From JAWPMT01 sp965242775 (lineage in GTDB: Bacteria > Bacteroidota > Bacteroidia > Cytophagales > Cyclobacteriaceae): DNA of 64,000 nucleotides. The stretch lies in NCBI GenBank assembly GCA_965242775.1, contig CBDETI010000029.1:1-64000 (forward strand), written 5' to 3'. Shown here piece by piece: positions 9,246 to 18,124 of the stretch. The position numbers and the translations under genes are program-made. A model generated the notes under the pieces. It saw only the letters and a program-made list of their open reading frames with translations, did not search any database and had not been told where the DNA came from. Position 1 is the first letter of the stretch, and each line of letters begins with the position of its first letter.

Positions 9246-9403
9246 GGTTTGTTAGTTGAAGTTCGAATTAGTTTCTGGTCTTAAAATCAATCTGTACGAA
9301 AAAAGTTCAAATCAGACTGATAATCAAGGTGGTTTTCAAATTAAACAACTCTACTCTTTTTACCTGAATCATATTCCTGGCAAATGACAAATGGTCGAAA
9401 ACC

Positions 9404-9432
9404 AACCATACCTCCACTTTTGAGGTATGGTT
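9404..9432. promoter_or_regulatory. 11-bp-arm palindrome in the divergent intergenic region
   Basis: AACCATACCTC (9404-9414) and GAGGTATGGTT (9422-9432) form perfect arms around a 7-nt spacer. The element lies between the divergent DUF2911 and spondin genes, 12 bp before the spondin ATG. Neither strand has a T run after it, so it is not an ordinary terminator. It may be an operator or a 5' UTR hairpin. Confidence 0.5.
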
Positions 9433-9443
9433 TATAAAGAAAT

Positions 9444-10130
9444 ATGTCCGCTCTTTTGTATTTTTTTTGTCAGGTGAAAAGATTCCTTCCATTTTTCTCG
9501 TTACTCGTCGCCTGGAGTTGCGAACCTGTACCTGATACACGGGCCAGATTTACGGTCACGATAGAAAACCTTACCAGTGCAGAAACAGCATCCGTTTTAG
9601 CAGCGGGCATTTATTTCACTCAATCCCAGGGAAATCCGCTTTTCTTCAACCTATCGTTTGACTATGGGGATGGACTGGAGCTACTGGCAGAGGACGGTAT
9701 AGCAGATACACTTTTCGCCAACATTCAAAGGCGTCCCGAAATCCTTGAAAGTGGCACTTTCCCCGACATACTTCCCGGTGAGAGCAGGCAGTTCACCTTT
9801 GAAGCTTCTTACGGAGACTATTTCAATTTTGCTACGATGTTTGTTGAAAGCAATGACTTATTTTATGCTTTCCATGATGGAGGCTTTAGCCTTTTCGAAC
9901 CGGATGGCGAACCTATCACTGGTGAGTTTGCCTCCAAGGTTTTTCTCTGGGATGCGGGCACGGAAGAAAATGAACCTCCGTACACCGGCGAGTTTCAACC
10001 CGGCCGCCAAAATGCTGTGGGAGATGGTGTGGCCACCCCCAACGAACCTGTCAGACTTCTCGATGATGGTTTTGACTACCCGGCAAAGACCGCTGTAATA
10101 AGTATCATTTTCTCCCCTACTAAGATTTGA
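9444..10130 (+). CDS. Spondin N-domain lipoprotein
   Basis: 228 residues. After a hydrophobic segment ending in LLVAWSC (a plausible lipobox) comes a spondin_N-type domain: FTVTIENLT near the start, LAEDGIADTLFANI, ILPGESRQFTFEA, FATMFVESNDLFYAF and VFLWDAGTEENEPP. The family is found in extracellular matrix proteins and in bacterial surface proteins. The start could be the ATG at 9444 or a GTG at 9474, which gives a more normal lipoprotein signal. The following beta-barrel gene starts two bases after the stop, so the two form an operon. The lipoprotein assignment is moderate; the domain is clear. Confidence 0.82.
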   Translation: MSALLYFFCQVKRFLPFFSLLVAWSCEPVPDTRARFTVTIENLTSAETASVLAAGIYFTQSQGNPLFFNLSFDYGDGLELLAEDGIADTLFANIQRRPEILESGTFPDILPGESRQFTFEASYGDYFNFATMFVESNDLFYAFHDGGFSLFEPDGEPITGEFASKVFLWDAGTEENEPPYTGEFQPGRQNAVGDGVATPNEPVRLLDDGFDYPAKTAVISIIFSPTKI

Positions 10131-10132
10131 TA

Positions 10133-11059
10133 ATGAGAATCCTGGCTTTCCTTTCACTTGTTCTTCTATCGTCGACCACACATGCCCAAGGGTGCAGTGA
10201 TGCGGGGTTCTGTACGATGGGAGCCATGAAACCCGACCAAAGTTTCACCCGACGAGTCAATTTCAAGCTCCGCAGCATTGAATTCAGTTTTTACCGTGGC
10301 ACTTCCACGCTTTCTCCAGTTATCTACTCAGCCACAGCCGATCTCAACTTCGGAATTAGCGATAAGTTAGGTTTCCAAGTCAAACTGCCTTATCAGTGGG
10401 TGACAGGCCGATTTGCCAATACCCAGGGGATTGGCGACATTTCCCTGAGCTTAACTCAAAACCTGGTACGTAACGAACAGATGGACATCAACTTCACAGT
10501 AGGTGGAAAGATACCAACCAACAATTCCACACTCACTAGCGAAAACGGCTTGGTGCTACCGATGTACTATCAAACCAGTCTCGGAAGCTATGACGTGATC
10601 GCCGGTATTTCCATGCTCACTAGCAAATGGCTATTAGCTTTTGGGTATCAGCAGGCGTTAACAACAAATGACAACTCCTTCCGATATGGGGAGTGGGTTC
10701 GGTTTGGGGACCGGGAATATCTAAGTTCATACGATGTGGGTGTGGGTTTGAAGCGAGGATCCGATATTATGTTTCGTGTTGAGCGGAGCGTGCGGTTTAT
10801 CAATTGGGCACTTAGTTTTGGTATGCTTCCCATATACCGGATCACACCGGACAAAGGTCTTATTCAAACCAGAGAGGATGCCGGAGAAATCAAAACCACG
10901 GGATTGGCACTTTCATACTTGACTGGTTTCACCTATCATTTCAGTACCAGTGCCAGCATAAAAATATTGTACGGGTACAAACTCCTCGACCGCAAGACAA
11001 ATCCAGACGGACTCACCAGAGATGATGTCCTCACCTTTGGCTATCTCATGCGTTTTTAA
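10133..11059 (+). CDS. Putative outer-membrane beta-barrel protein
   Basis: 308 residues from the ATG at 10133; an in-frame TTG lies six bases upstream. The signal peptide ends near THAQG, followed by a CSDAGFC motif. The rest alternates polar and hydrophobic residues in short strands (YSATADLNFGISDKLGFQVKLPY, ISLSLTQNL, INFTVGGKIP) and ends in an aromatic residue (LTFGYLMRF), as expected for an outer-membrane barrel. It resembles the uncharacterised porin/transporter family often annotated near MetA-pathway proteins. It is co-transcribed with the spondin lipoprotein, so the two probably form a surface pair. Substrate unknown. Confidence 0.75.
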   Translation: MRILAFLSLVLLSSTTHAQGCSDAGFCTMGAMKPDQSFTRRVNFKLRSIEFSFYRGTSTLSPVIYSATADLNFGISDKLGFQVKLPYQWVTGRFANTQGIGDISLSLTQNLVRNEQMDINFTVGGKIPTNNSTLTSENGLVLPMYYQTSLGSYDVIAGISMLTSKWLLAFGYQQALTTNDNSFRYGEWVRFGDREYLSSYDVGVGLKRGSDIMFRVERSVRFINWALSFGMLPIYRITPDKGLIQTREDAGEIKTTGLALSYLTGFTYHFSTSASIKILYGYKLLDRKTNPDGLTRDDVLTFGYLMRF

Positions 11060-11076
11060 TCTCCCCCTCTGACTTA

Positions 11077-12510
11077 CTAAAAAATCAGGGGAATCACAGT
11101 CCAGGTGAAAAGGACTAACAGAAGCACAGCCAGCGTATTCAGGATAACACCTACTTTGACCATGTCCGCCACTTTGATATAACCACTGACAAAAACAATA
11201 GCGTTAGGAGGTGTCGCCATCGGCAACATAAAGGCACAACTGGATGCCAAAGTAATGGGGATGGCCAGATGTAAGAATTCCATGGAAAGGCCGGAGCTGA
11301 TACCTGAAATCATAGGCGCGAAAACAGCCACCAAGGCCACATTGCTCATCAGTTCTGTCATAAACAACATCACTGTGATCAGAAAGGGTACCGATTTGGC
11401 TTGAGAAAAATTATTGTCCTGAACGTAGCTGCCAATAGCATCGATAATTCCTGCCTCAGATAATCCCTTGGCCAAAGCCAACCCGCCACCAAATAAAATA
11501 AGAATCCCCCACTGCAATCGCCTGGTATCATCCCAGGTAATAGCAAAATCTCCCTCACCAAATCGAGCAGGGATGGTAAACATGGCAAGCGCTCCGATGA
11601 TAGCAATTTGTGCATTACCCAGTCCCAATCCGGTTAGCTCGTTGACATACACGCGCAATACCCAAAGCAGCGCAGTAGAGCCGAAGCAAATCAGTACCAG
11701 CCATTCTTTGCGGCTCATTCGACCGAGTTTGTTAATCTCGGTATCCAAGACCTCTCCGGTGATCCCAAGGTTTCCAAGACGATTAGGAAAAAAACGTGTC
11801 AATACGAAATAGGCGACCGTAAGCATTACAATGGCAAAAGGCAAGCCTACTCCTGCCCAATTTAAGAAATCCATCTCCTGCTTGTACTCACTTTCCAGGA
11901 ACCCGATAAGCACCACATTTGGTGGCGTTCCAATCACGGTAGCGGTACCACCAATGTTGGCCGCATAAGCAATTCCTAACATGGTTGCCAACGCAAAATT
12001 ATGACTACCCCTCGGATCGAGATTACTGTCTTTGGTCAGGAAGTCGATCATGGTCAATGCGATCGGCAGGATAACCAAAGCGGTTGCCGTATTGCTGATC
12101 CACATGCTCAACAAAGCGGTAGCGAGCATAAACCCCAGGATAACACCATTGGCATTAGTTCCAGTCAATTTGATGATGTTGAGGGCGATCCGTTTGTGCA
12201 GATTGACTTTCTCCATCGCAAGTGCCAGAACGAACCCACCAAAAAACAAAAAGATGATTGGGCTTCCGTAGTTGACAGCTACGTCACCAAACGACATGAT
12301 TCCTAAAAGTGGAAACAGAAACATAGGTAGCAAAGCTGTGATCGGGATATCCACGGCTTCTGTTATCCACCAAACCACCATCCACACCGCCACGGATACA
12401 ACTCGATCAGCTTCTGGACTTATGAGTAAAATACCGCTAAGGTTGATCAGTAAGCAAAGTACAGGTCCGAGGATCAGTCCAACTTTCTTTACAAGGCTAT
12501 ATTCCTTCAT
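11077..12510 (-). CDS. SLC13/DASS-family anion:sodium symporter
   Basis: 477 residues with about 11 or more hydrophobic helices. Family signatures are visible: the SNTATALVILPIA motif of the first half, the matching MTELMSNVALVAVFAPM and MLPMATPPNAIVFVSG in the second half, and the GLPFAIVM region between. DASS proteins import dicarboxylates, citrate or sulfate with Na+. The sequence does not decide which, though the SNT motifs are typical of the dicarboxylate-type members. It is convergent with the beta-barrel gene, with 17 bp between stops. No regulator is adjacent. Confidence 0.88.
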   Translation of the reverse strand: MKEYSLVKKVGLILGPVLCLLINLSGILLISPEADRVVSVAVWMVVWWITEAVDIPITALLPMFLFPLLGIMSFGDVAVNYGSPIIFLFFGGFVLALAMEKVNLHKRIALNIIKLTGTNANGVILGFMLATALLSMWISNTATALVILPIALTMIDFLTKDSNLDPRGSHNFALATMLGIAYAANIGGTATVIGTPPNVVLIGFLESEYKQEMDFLNWAGVGLPFAIVMLTVAYFVLTRFFPNRLGNLGITGEVLDTEINKLGRMSRKEWLVLICFGSTALLWVLRVYVNELTGLGLGNAQIAIIGALAMFTIPARFGEGDFAITWDDTRRLQWGILILFGGGLALAKGLSEAGIIDAIGSYVQDNNFSQAKSVPFLITVMLFMTELMSNVALVAVFAPMISGISSGLSMEFLHLAIPITLASSCAFMLPMATPPNAIVFVSGYIKVADMVKVGVILNTLAVLLLVLFTWTVIPLIF

Positions 12511-12589
12511 TTTTGCGAATTACCCGCCGAAGATAATTGAATCTGACACGTGAACGGAACAGAGAGAAAATCAATACACTAACGGTGCG

Positions 12590-13699
12590 TTAGCCCTGCA
12601 TCAACTCAAAAATTCCCGTAAACACCTCACCCGCACCAATATAGATACCAACGCCATACGTCAAATGATTCACGGACAAATTGTTGATAGCAAATGGTAG
12701 TCCGCTAATATTGATCAGGCTGAAAGCTATGGCGGTGAACAAGCATCCGGCAATCAACACCGGCACACTGGAAGACAGCAGCAACAACACCACACCCACT
12801 ACCAAGACTGCAAAACCTACCAGAATTACTTTGTGAAGCTTTTGTCTTGAAACATAGCCACTCACAGCAAAGGCCAAAATTGCAGAGAAACCCAGGAAGC
12901 CAAAAGAAATCGGACCACCGTAATCAGCAATCGATTCGAAGTTAGATGCTATGTGATCAGGCAAAAATTCCACGAGAAAAGCTTTACCCACACCCAGCAC
13001 TAGTCCCACCATCATAATGGTCAGATAGGACATGAAGGTTTGTGTCTTCAACTTCGGCGATTCAATAAGTTCCTGTTTCCGTTGAATTACCTCATCCGAG
13101 GATACCCGATGAAAAATAAAACCCGTAACCGCAATTAAGATTCCTCCCACGACAAAAGTGAGCGTATCCCCAAAAAAGTGCACTAATCCCACAATCACCG
13201 GTTCCAACGCATATAATAGCTCGGTAACCAGAAAGAGCACTCCCATGACAATCGGCAACTTCTGAGCAGGCGCAAAGGCTTCAATCATCGAATTGGCCGG
13301 ACTTATAAAAAGGTTCATCGCAATCAACCAGATCACGATCATAAAAGGAAGGAACGGCTTGATGCTACTTAATGGCCCAGCACCGATAATTGTAGCCACT
13401 ACCATAAAAACCATCGCGGTGGCCCCGATTCCTATCGTAAATATTGTGAAAAACTTGCCGCTGCGCTTCATAATGACATCCGCCAATAAACCAGCTGCCG
13501 GAGGGATCACCACCAGAATAATGGCCTGCGCCAGGAGAAGGAAACTTTTCAGGCTAGAAAAGTCAAATTTCTCGATGAGTATTGGTTGATATTCATGGTA
13601 GGCAATCCAGCTTATTACCACCGCGGCATTCAACCCTGCGAGACTGTATACCTCCCGCCATTTCAGTTCTTTTGTTTCTTCCTGTGCCAATGTTGTCAT
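12590..13699 (-). CDS. Major facilitator superfamily transporter
   Basis: 369 residues with about 10-12 hydrophobic helices and a central cytoplasmic loop (about 200-225, VSSDEVIQRKQELIESPKLKTQ). A short DVIMKRSGK segment after the second helix is in the place of the MFS loop 2-3 motif. It is somewhat shorter than typical MFS proteins (about 400). Substrate cannot be inferred. It runs in the same direction as the DASS gene with an 80-bp gap and is divergent from the sigma-factor gene, so it could share regulation with either. Confidence 0.7.
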   Translation of the reverse strand: MTTLAQEETKELKWREVYSLAGLNAAVVISWIAYHEYQPILIEKFDFSSLKSFLLLAQAIILVVIPPAAGLLADVIMKRSGKFFTIFTIGIGATAMVFMVVATIIGAGPLSSIKPFLPFMIVIWLIAMNLFISPANSMIEAFAPAQKLPIVMGVLFLVTELLYALEPVIVGLVHFFGDTLTFVVGGILIAVTGFIFHRVSSDEVIQRKQELIESPKLKTQTFMSYLTIMMVGLVLGVGKAFLVEFLPDHIASNFESIADYGGPISFGFLGFSAILAFAVSGYVSRQKLHKVILVGFAVLVVGVVLLLLSSSVPVLIAGCLFTAIAFSLINISGLPFAINNLSVNHLTYGVGIYIGAGEVFTGIFELMQG

Positions 13700-13803
13700 T
13701 TCCTTTGATTTGAAATTTTGCTACACTTACGAAGTGCGACCACACTTTGGATTTAGAAATTAGAATTTTTTCCCTAAAACATTTGACTTAGCTTAGAAAA
13801 GTC

Positions 13804-14337
13804 TTGGAAGAAAAAGATTTAATCAACTGCCTGCTAAGAAAAGATCCGGGCTGTCTCAGCCTGCTTTATGACAACTACGGCGCGGCCCTGTATGGCACCG
13901 TTCTTGCCATCGTCCGTTCCGAAAGAATGGCTGAAGAAGTATTGCAAGACGCATTCCTGAAGATCTGGGAGAATATTGGCTCATACGATGCGGCAAAAGG
14001 AAAATTATTCACCTGGATGCGACGGATCACCCATAACCTCTCCCTGGACAAATTAAGATCGAAAGAATATCAAAACGCATTAAAAACCGATTCCGGGACT
14101 TACTTCGTATATGGTGAAAGTGATGAGATGATTACTGAAAATTTCTTCGATCACCTGGGTGTGGAAAAAGTGCTAGCGCTACTTTCGGAAGACCAGAGGC
14201 AATTGGTCGACCTGGCCTACTTCCAGGGTTACACCATGAAGGAAATTAGTGAAGAATTGACTATGCCTATTGGGTCGGTAAAAACAAAAATGCGTCAGGC
14301 TTTTAAACTATTGCGGGAAAAACTAGGAGTAGTTTGA
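13804..14337 (+). CDS. ECF RNA polymerase sigma factor (SigK-like)
   Basis: 177 residues starting at a TTG; an in-frame stop at 13789-13791 leaves no upstream alternative. Sigma-70 region 2 (YDNYGAALYGTVLAIV, AEEVLQDAFLKIWENI, LFTWMRRITHNLSLDKLR) and region 4 (LSEDQRQLVDLAYFQGYTMKEISEELTMPIGSVKTKMRQAF) are complete, without region 1 or 3, as in group 4 sigma factors. The next gene is an RskA-type anti-sigma factor whose TTG start overlaps this stop. The pair is therefore a standard sigma/anti-sigma switch for envelope or oxidative stress; the signal is unknown. Confidence 0.92.
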   Translation: MEEKDLINCLLRKDPGCLSLLYDNYGAALYGTVLAIVRSERMAEEVLQDAFLKIWENIGSYDAAKGKLFTWMRRITHNLSLDKLRSKEYQNALKTDSGTYFVYGESDEMITENFFDHLGVEKVLALLSEDQRQLVDLAYFQGYTMKEISEELTMPIGSVKTKMRQAFKLLREKLGVV

Positions 14338-15108
14338 GCGAGAACAAGACCATATCATCTGGAGCATTGGAGGCTTTGGCCCTGGAAATGATCCCCACAA
14401 GCGAGCAATTTCAATTGCAGCGCGAACTGGCCGGGCACTCGGAATCAAGGAAGGAACTTGCGGAGATTGAAGCTACGCTGGACACAATCTCCAGGCAACT
14501 GGCCATCGACCCCCCCCGAAAAACTAAAAAAGCAATTGATTTCGAGGGTTACGGCGACTTCAGCTGATACGAAGGTAGTTCCGATTGCGGCAAGGCGGTG
14601 GAAGACACTGACAGGAATTGCCGCAGCCCTCGTCCTGATGCTGTCTGTTGTTTTGACCATTTCGACGAAAAACTACCGCGACATTGTATCCGAACGAGAT
14701 GCACTGCTCCTTGAGAAACAACAGATCGCAGACAACCTAACACAGACCAAAGCCACCATTCAAGCCAAAAACGACCAGTTAGCACTCTATTCAGACAACA
14801 AAACGCAAAGGGTCTTGCTCACAGGCACCGACAATTCTCCCGCCTCCTCTCTTCGAGTCTTATATGCCGCCAACGGAGAAGTTTATATTGACGCCATTAA
14901 CCTTCCTCCCCTAGCAGCCGGTAAGCAATATCAGCTGTGGGGTATCGTCAACGGCCAACCGGTAGACGCTGGTATATTTGATCCAGTCGACGGACTGATT
15001 TCTATGAAACAACTGCAAGATGCTGCAGCCTTTGCTGTGACGATCGAACCAATCGGAGGCAGCCAGGTACCTACTTTAGACACCATGGTCGTGATTGGGG
15101 AAGTTTAA
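14334..15108 (+). pseudogene. RskA-like anti-sigma factor, frameshifted at a C8 tract
   Basis: Two open frames together make one anti-sigma protein of about 257 residues. The first (from the TTG at 14334) encodes the cytoplasmic sigma-binding part (SSGALEALALEMIP, SRKELAEIEATLDTISRQLAIDPP). The second, one base out of phase, carries PEKLKKQLISRV, a single membrane helix (LTGIAAALVLMLSVVLTI), a coiled coil (about IVSERDALLLEKQQIADNL) and the RskA C-terminal domain (VYIDAINLPPLAAGKQYQLWG). The switch falls at eight consecutive C (14510-14517); seven would restore one frame. As written, only a truncated 77-residue soluble N-terminus is made. It may be a sequencing error, a lesion or a slippage switch. 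Confidence 0.85.
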
Positions 15109-15325
15109 GGATTAGCTCATCCCAAAAAAATTTCATCACTTCAGCTTTTCGTTCGTTGCACCCGTCCAGCCAGGAATACCTCGGGAATCACAAGAGACCA
15201 TCCTAAAGGAAGCTGTAAAATTTTATACCCAAATAGTCCGTTCAGGAAAACGGAGGGACAATAGGGATGAATAAAACATTTGTCCAGTCAGCAAAAAAAA
15301 TGTAAATTCTCGGGGGATGAGAAAG

Positions 15326-15399
15326 TAGCGAGAGGGGGACTTGAACCCCCGACCTCCGGGTTATGAATCCGACGCTCTAACCAGCTGAGCTACCTCGCC
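15326..15399 (-). tRNA. tRNA-Met (anticodon CAU)
   Basis: Read on the minus strand the gene starts GGCGAGGTAGCTCAGCTGG and ends TCTCGCTA, with acceptor pairing closed by a G-U pair. The anticodon loop TTCATAA gives CAU. The T-arm GGGGG TTCAAGT CCCCC is perfect. The absence of the initiator features (unpaired position 1-72, three G-C pairs at the anticodon stem) favours elongator Met. No CCA is encoded. It lies alone between the anti-sigma gene and the START-like gene; 15109-15325 holds nothing else I can identify. Confidence 0.95.
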
Positions 15400-15503
15400 A
15401 AGACTCGCTTTTTCAAAACGAGGTGCAAAGTTAATGAGATTTATCAGCCATAAGCTTGGCACTTAAAAATTTTTTATATCTTGACACTAAAATTTTTTGT
15501 GGT

Positions 15504-15890
15504 ATGGCCAAGACGAAATTTATAGGAGAGTACGGATTCAGGGCCTCGAAAAAAATGTTGTTCCCTTACATATCTACCGCTTCGGGATTGTCGCAGTGGT
15601 TTGCTGATGATGTCAACGTGAACAACGAAGATAAAATGTACACCATCATATGGGATGGTGAGGAGAACAAGGCCCGGATGGTTTCGAACCGTTCGAATCA
15701 CCACGTGAAATTTGAGTTTGTCGACGATGGGGACGATGATCCCAATTGGTTGGAAATGCGACTCGACGTAAACGAACTTACCGAGGAGCTATTTCTCCGC
15801 GTTTCAGATTATTCCGACATGGATGCAGAGGAGGCCAACGAACTATGGGATGGCCTGGTCCATGACCTAAAGGAAATCGTCGGCGGATAA
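15504..15890 (+). CDS. START-like domain protein (SRPBCC)
   Basis: 128 residues from the ATG at 15504 (MAKTKFIGEYGF). The frame is open 16 codons further up, but that stretch is AT-rich and overlaps a likely promoter. The sequence (KMLFPYISTASGLSQWFADDV, YTIIWDGEENKARMV, HVKFEFVDD, LEMRLDVNELTEELFLRVSDY, ELWDGLVHDLKEIVGG) matches the small SRPBCC/START-like proteins of Bacteroidota. These usually lie just upstream of an LptF/G permease, as here. A hydrophobic-ligand-binding fold is expected; the ligand is unknown. Confidence 0.85.
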   Translation: MAKTKFIGEYGFRASKKMLFPYISTASGLSQWFADDVNVNNEDKMYTIIWDGEENKARMVSNRSNHHVKFEFVDDGDDDPNWLEMRLDVNELTEELFLRVSDYSDMDAEEANELWDGLVHDLKEIVGG

Positions 15891-15905
15891 CTAACCATTT
15901 TTTCC

Positions 15906-15935
15906 TTGATCCGTAAGTGGGTTTACCGATCTTTG
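15906..15935 (+). promoter_or_regulatory. Bacteroidota-type promoter for the LptF/G gene
   Basis: TTG at 15906-15908 and GATCTTTG at 15928-15935 are separated by 19 nt. This is close to the known Bacteroidota pattern TTG...TAnnTTTG, with one mismatch in the -7 element. It ends 10 bp before the ATG at 15946, so the leader would be very short. Confidence 0.45.
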
Positions 15936-15945
15936 CGGCGTTGGT

Positions 15946-17688
15946 ATGTGGATACGAAGAATAGATAAACTGATCATAAAGTCCTTCATCGCCCCGTTTG
16001 TGCTCACCACAGCGGTCGCGACCTTTATTCTTCTGATACAATACATGCTGAAATATTTCGACGATTTCGTTGGAAAAGATCTGGGATTTGATGTTTTCGC
16101 GGAATTGCTCTTCTACTTCAGTCTGAACATGATGTCGATCTCCCTTCCCCTGGGCGTATTGGTATCATCCTTAATGACCTTTGGCAATCTTGGAGAAAAT
16201 TTTGAGCTTACCGCCATCAAAGGATCCGGCATTTCTCTTCTGCGTGCACTCCGACCGATATTTTTCTTCGTTATACTCCTATCTATCGGCGCGTTTTACT
16301 TCAACAACTATGTGGTGCCAGCAGCTAACCTCAAGGCGTATAGCCTGCTTTACGATATTAAACATACCAAACCAGCACTTGACATAAAGCCTGGCATATT
16401 CTACAATGGCATCCCAGACTATAGCATAAAAGTCAAAGAAAAACTTTCAGACAATCAAACGCTCAAAGAAGTTCTGATCTATGACCATACCAGAAAATTG
16501 GGTAATAAGTCGGTGATCATGGCCGATTCCAGCAGGATGTATACTTTTTCTAACGACAGGTACCTCAAGCTGGAGTTGTATGATGGAAGCGCGTATCGGG
16601 AAGACAAAAAAAATGCAAGTCAGGTCGACTATATGTACAGAACCGACTTTGACCACATGGAAATTGTATTTGACCTTTCCTCTTTCGGTCTGAGGGATAC
16701 AGATGAGGCCCTCTTTAGAAACAACCGACAAATGAAGAACATTTCCCAGCTTTCAAACGATATCGATTCACTGGGGAATACCATCGTGCGGGCAACGCTA
16801 AAGCAAAGGAACTCCATGAAAGCCACACTGAACTACCACCTGGCTCACCGCGTGGAAAAAGTGATTTTTGAGGAAGATTCCCTGTACAAACAGCGTCAAA
16901 AAGCGGATACCCTGCGACAAAGTACTGACAGCACGCGCATTCAACAAGCAGGCATGATTTCCCTGGATTGGGTCAAATCTATATTTCAAAAAGACACGAC
17001 GAAAAGTGGATCCAGCATAAAGGCCATTGCGAAGCCTCGGTTTACTACACCTCTCAAGTTGGACAAACTTGACTCTACCACGCGGCTAAAACCCCTTATA
17101 GAAGGTACCGGACCGATCAGCAGCAAGGAGTTGAAACCAATCAGCGCCAAGCTGGAGATGAGAAATAAGGACATAGATCAGCTCACCTGGGAAGACCTTA
17201 GCCTCAACTTCACCGAACAATTTAGGAAGCAGGGAGTCAGCGACAAGGCAGTCAGTGAAGCCAGAAACCTGAAAGCACAACTGAGCAGTACCCAGGCCCG
17301 GTTAGCAACGCTTAGAGGTAATTGGAACAAATTTTCCGTTGAAAAATATAAGAAATATAGCCAGGCATTTGCCTGTATTGTCATGTTCCTGATCGGCGCC
17401 CCATTAGGAGCCATTATCAAAAAAGGCGGGCTGGGCGTTCCGGTGATAGTATCTATTTTCTTCTTTATCCTCTATTACGTCTTAACCATTACCTCTGAAA
17501 AATGGGCCAAAGCTGGGGTTACCGACCCGATGTTCAGTGTTTGGGTAGCCGACCTGATTCTGCTTCCAATAGGGCTCTTCTTTCTTCGTCAAGCTCGGGT
17601 AGATGCACGCCTGTTTGATGGTGATTTCTACAATGTGGTGATTGATAAGGTCAAGACCAGATTTGCCCGGAAGACCGCTGTAGAATAG
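15946..17688 (+). CDS. LptF/LptG-family lipopolysaccharide export permease
   Basis: 580 residues. Three hydrophobic helices near the N-terminus (APFVLTTAVATFILLIQYML, LLFYFSLNMMSISLPLGVLV, FFVILLSIGAFYF) and three near the C-terminus (FACIVMFLIGAPLGAIIKKGG, VSIFFFILYYVLTI, DLILLPIGLFFLRQ) frame a large periplasmic domain, the YjgP/YjgQ layout. The central part is much longer than in E. coli LptF or LptG (about 360), with a charged, Lys/Asp/Thr-rich insertion around 270-420 typical of Bacteroidota. It works with LptB and another LptF/G subunit, not in this window, to move LPS to the outer membrane. Confidence 0.92.
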   Translation: MWIRRIDKLIIKSFIAPFVLTTAVATFILLIQYMLKYFDDFVGKDLGFDVFAELLFYFSLNMMSISLPLGVLVSSLMTFGNLGENFELTAIKGSGISLLRALRPIFFFVILLSIGAFYFNNYVVPAANLKAYSLLYDIKHTKPALDIKPGIFYNGIPDYSIKVKEKLSDNQTLKEVLIYDHTRKLGNKSVIMADSSRMYTFSNDRYLKLELYDGSAYREDKKNASQVDYMYRTDFDHMEIVFDLSSFGLRDTDEALFRNNRQMKNISQLSNDIDSLGNTIVRATLKQRNSMKATLNYHLAHRVEKVIFEEDSLYKQRQKADTLRQSTDSTRIQQAGMISLDWVKSIFQKDTTKSGSSIKAIAKPRFTTPLKLDKLDSTTRLKPLIEGTGPISSKELKPISAKLEMRNKDIDQLTWEDLSLNFTEQFRKQGVSDKAVSEARNLKAQLSSTQARLATLRGNWNKFSVEKYKKYSQAFACIVMFLIGAPLGAIIKKGGLGVPVIVSIFFFILYYVLTITSEKWAKAGVTDPMFSVWVADLILLPIGLFFLRQARVDARLFDGDFYNVVIDKVKTRFARKTAVE

Positions 17689-17699
17689 TGGTCATTTGG

Positions 17700-17730
17700 T
17701 TTGTATTTACAATAAGACGTTCTAAATTTG
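17700..17730 (+). promoter_or_regulatory. Consensus Bacteroidota promoter for rpsO
   Basis: TTTG at 17700-17703, then 19 nt, then TAAATTTG at 17723-17730 match the Bacteroidota primary sigma consensus exactly. It lies 36 bp before the rpsO ATG. Confidence 0.8.
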
Positions 17731-17765
17731 CGCTTTAATTCGAGGAAGACGAGGAAAAAGAGATA

Positions 17766-18035
17766 ATGTATTTAACGAAAGAGAAAAAAGAAGAAATTTT
17801 TGGCCAGTTTGGAAGCGCTGGCACCGACACAGGGTCTGCTGAATCACAAATAGCCCTGTTCACCTTCCGAATCAACCACCTGACAGAACATCTCCGAACA
17901 AACAAGAAAGATCACGGTTCCCGACTTGGTCTTTTGAAACTGGTTGGTAAGAGAAGAAGGTTACTGGATTACTTATACAAAAATGACATTGAGCGTTACC
18001 GGGGCATCATCGCCAAGCTCAATATCAGAAAGTAA
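17766..18035 (+). CDS. rpsO: 30S ribosomal protein S15
   Basis: 89 residues, the normal length for S15. Diagnostic segments are FGSAGTDTGSAESQIALFTFRINHLTEHLRTNKKDHGSRLGLLKLVGKRRRLLDYLYKND. It binds 16S rRNA early in assembly of the 30S platform. It has its own strong promoter and a terminator 20 bp after the stop, and is followed by pnp, the conserved rpsO-pnp order. Confidence 0.98.
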   Translation: MYLTKEKKEEIFGQFGSAGTDTGSAESQIALFTFRINHLTEHLRTNKKDHGSRLGLLKLVGKRRRLLDYLYKNDIERYRGIIAKLNIRK

Positions 18036-18054
18036 GATCATAAGAGAATGATAG

Positions 18055-18085
18055 GGGAATTCTTCAAGGGATTCCCTTTTTTTTT
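18055..18085 (+). terminator. Terminator between rpsO and pnp
   Basis: GGGAAT (18055-18060) pairs with ATTCCC (18071-18076) and is followed by nine T (18077-18085). It should stop or attenuate rpsO transcription before pnp. Confidence 0.75.
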
Positions 18086-18124
18086 ATACCTACATAGGAC
18101 GCTATTATTTAAAGCGCAATTAAC

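Noticed and set aside
11059..11100. Bidirectional terminator between the beta-barrel and symporter genes
   Set aside because: TCCCC...CTGA and TCAGGGGA pair only with a two-base bulge and a long loop, so the evidence is weak.
15778..16041. 87-codon minus-strand frame across the START/LptF junction
   Set aside because: It is antisense to two well-supported genes and has no family similarity.
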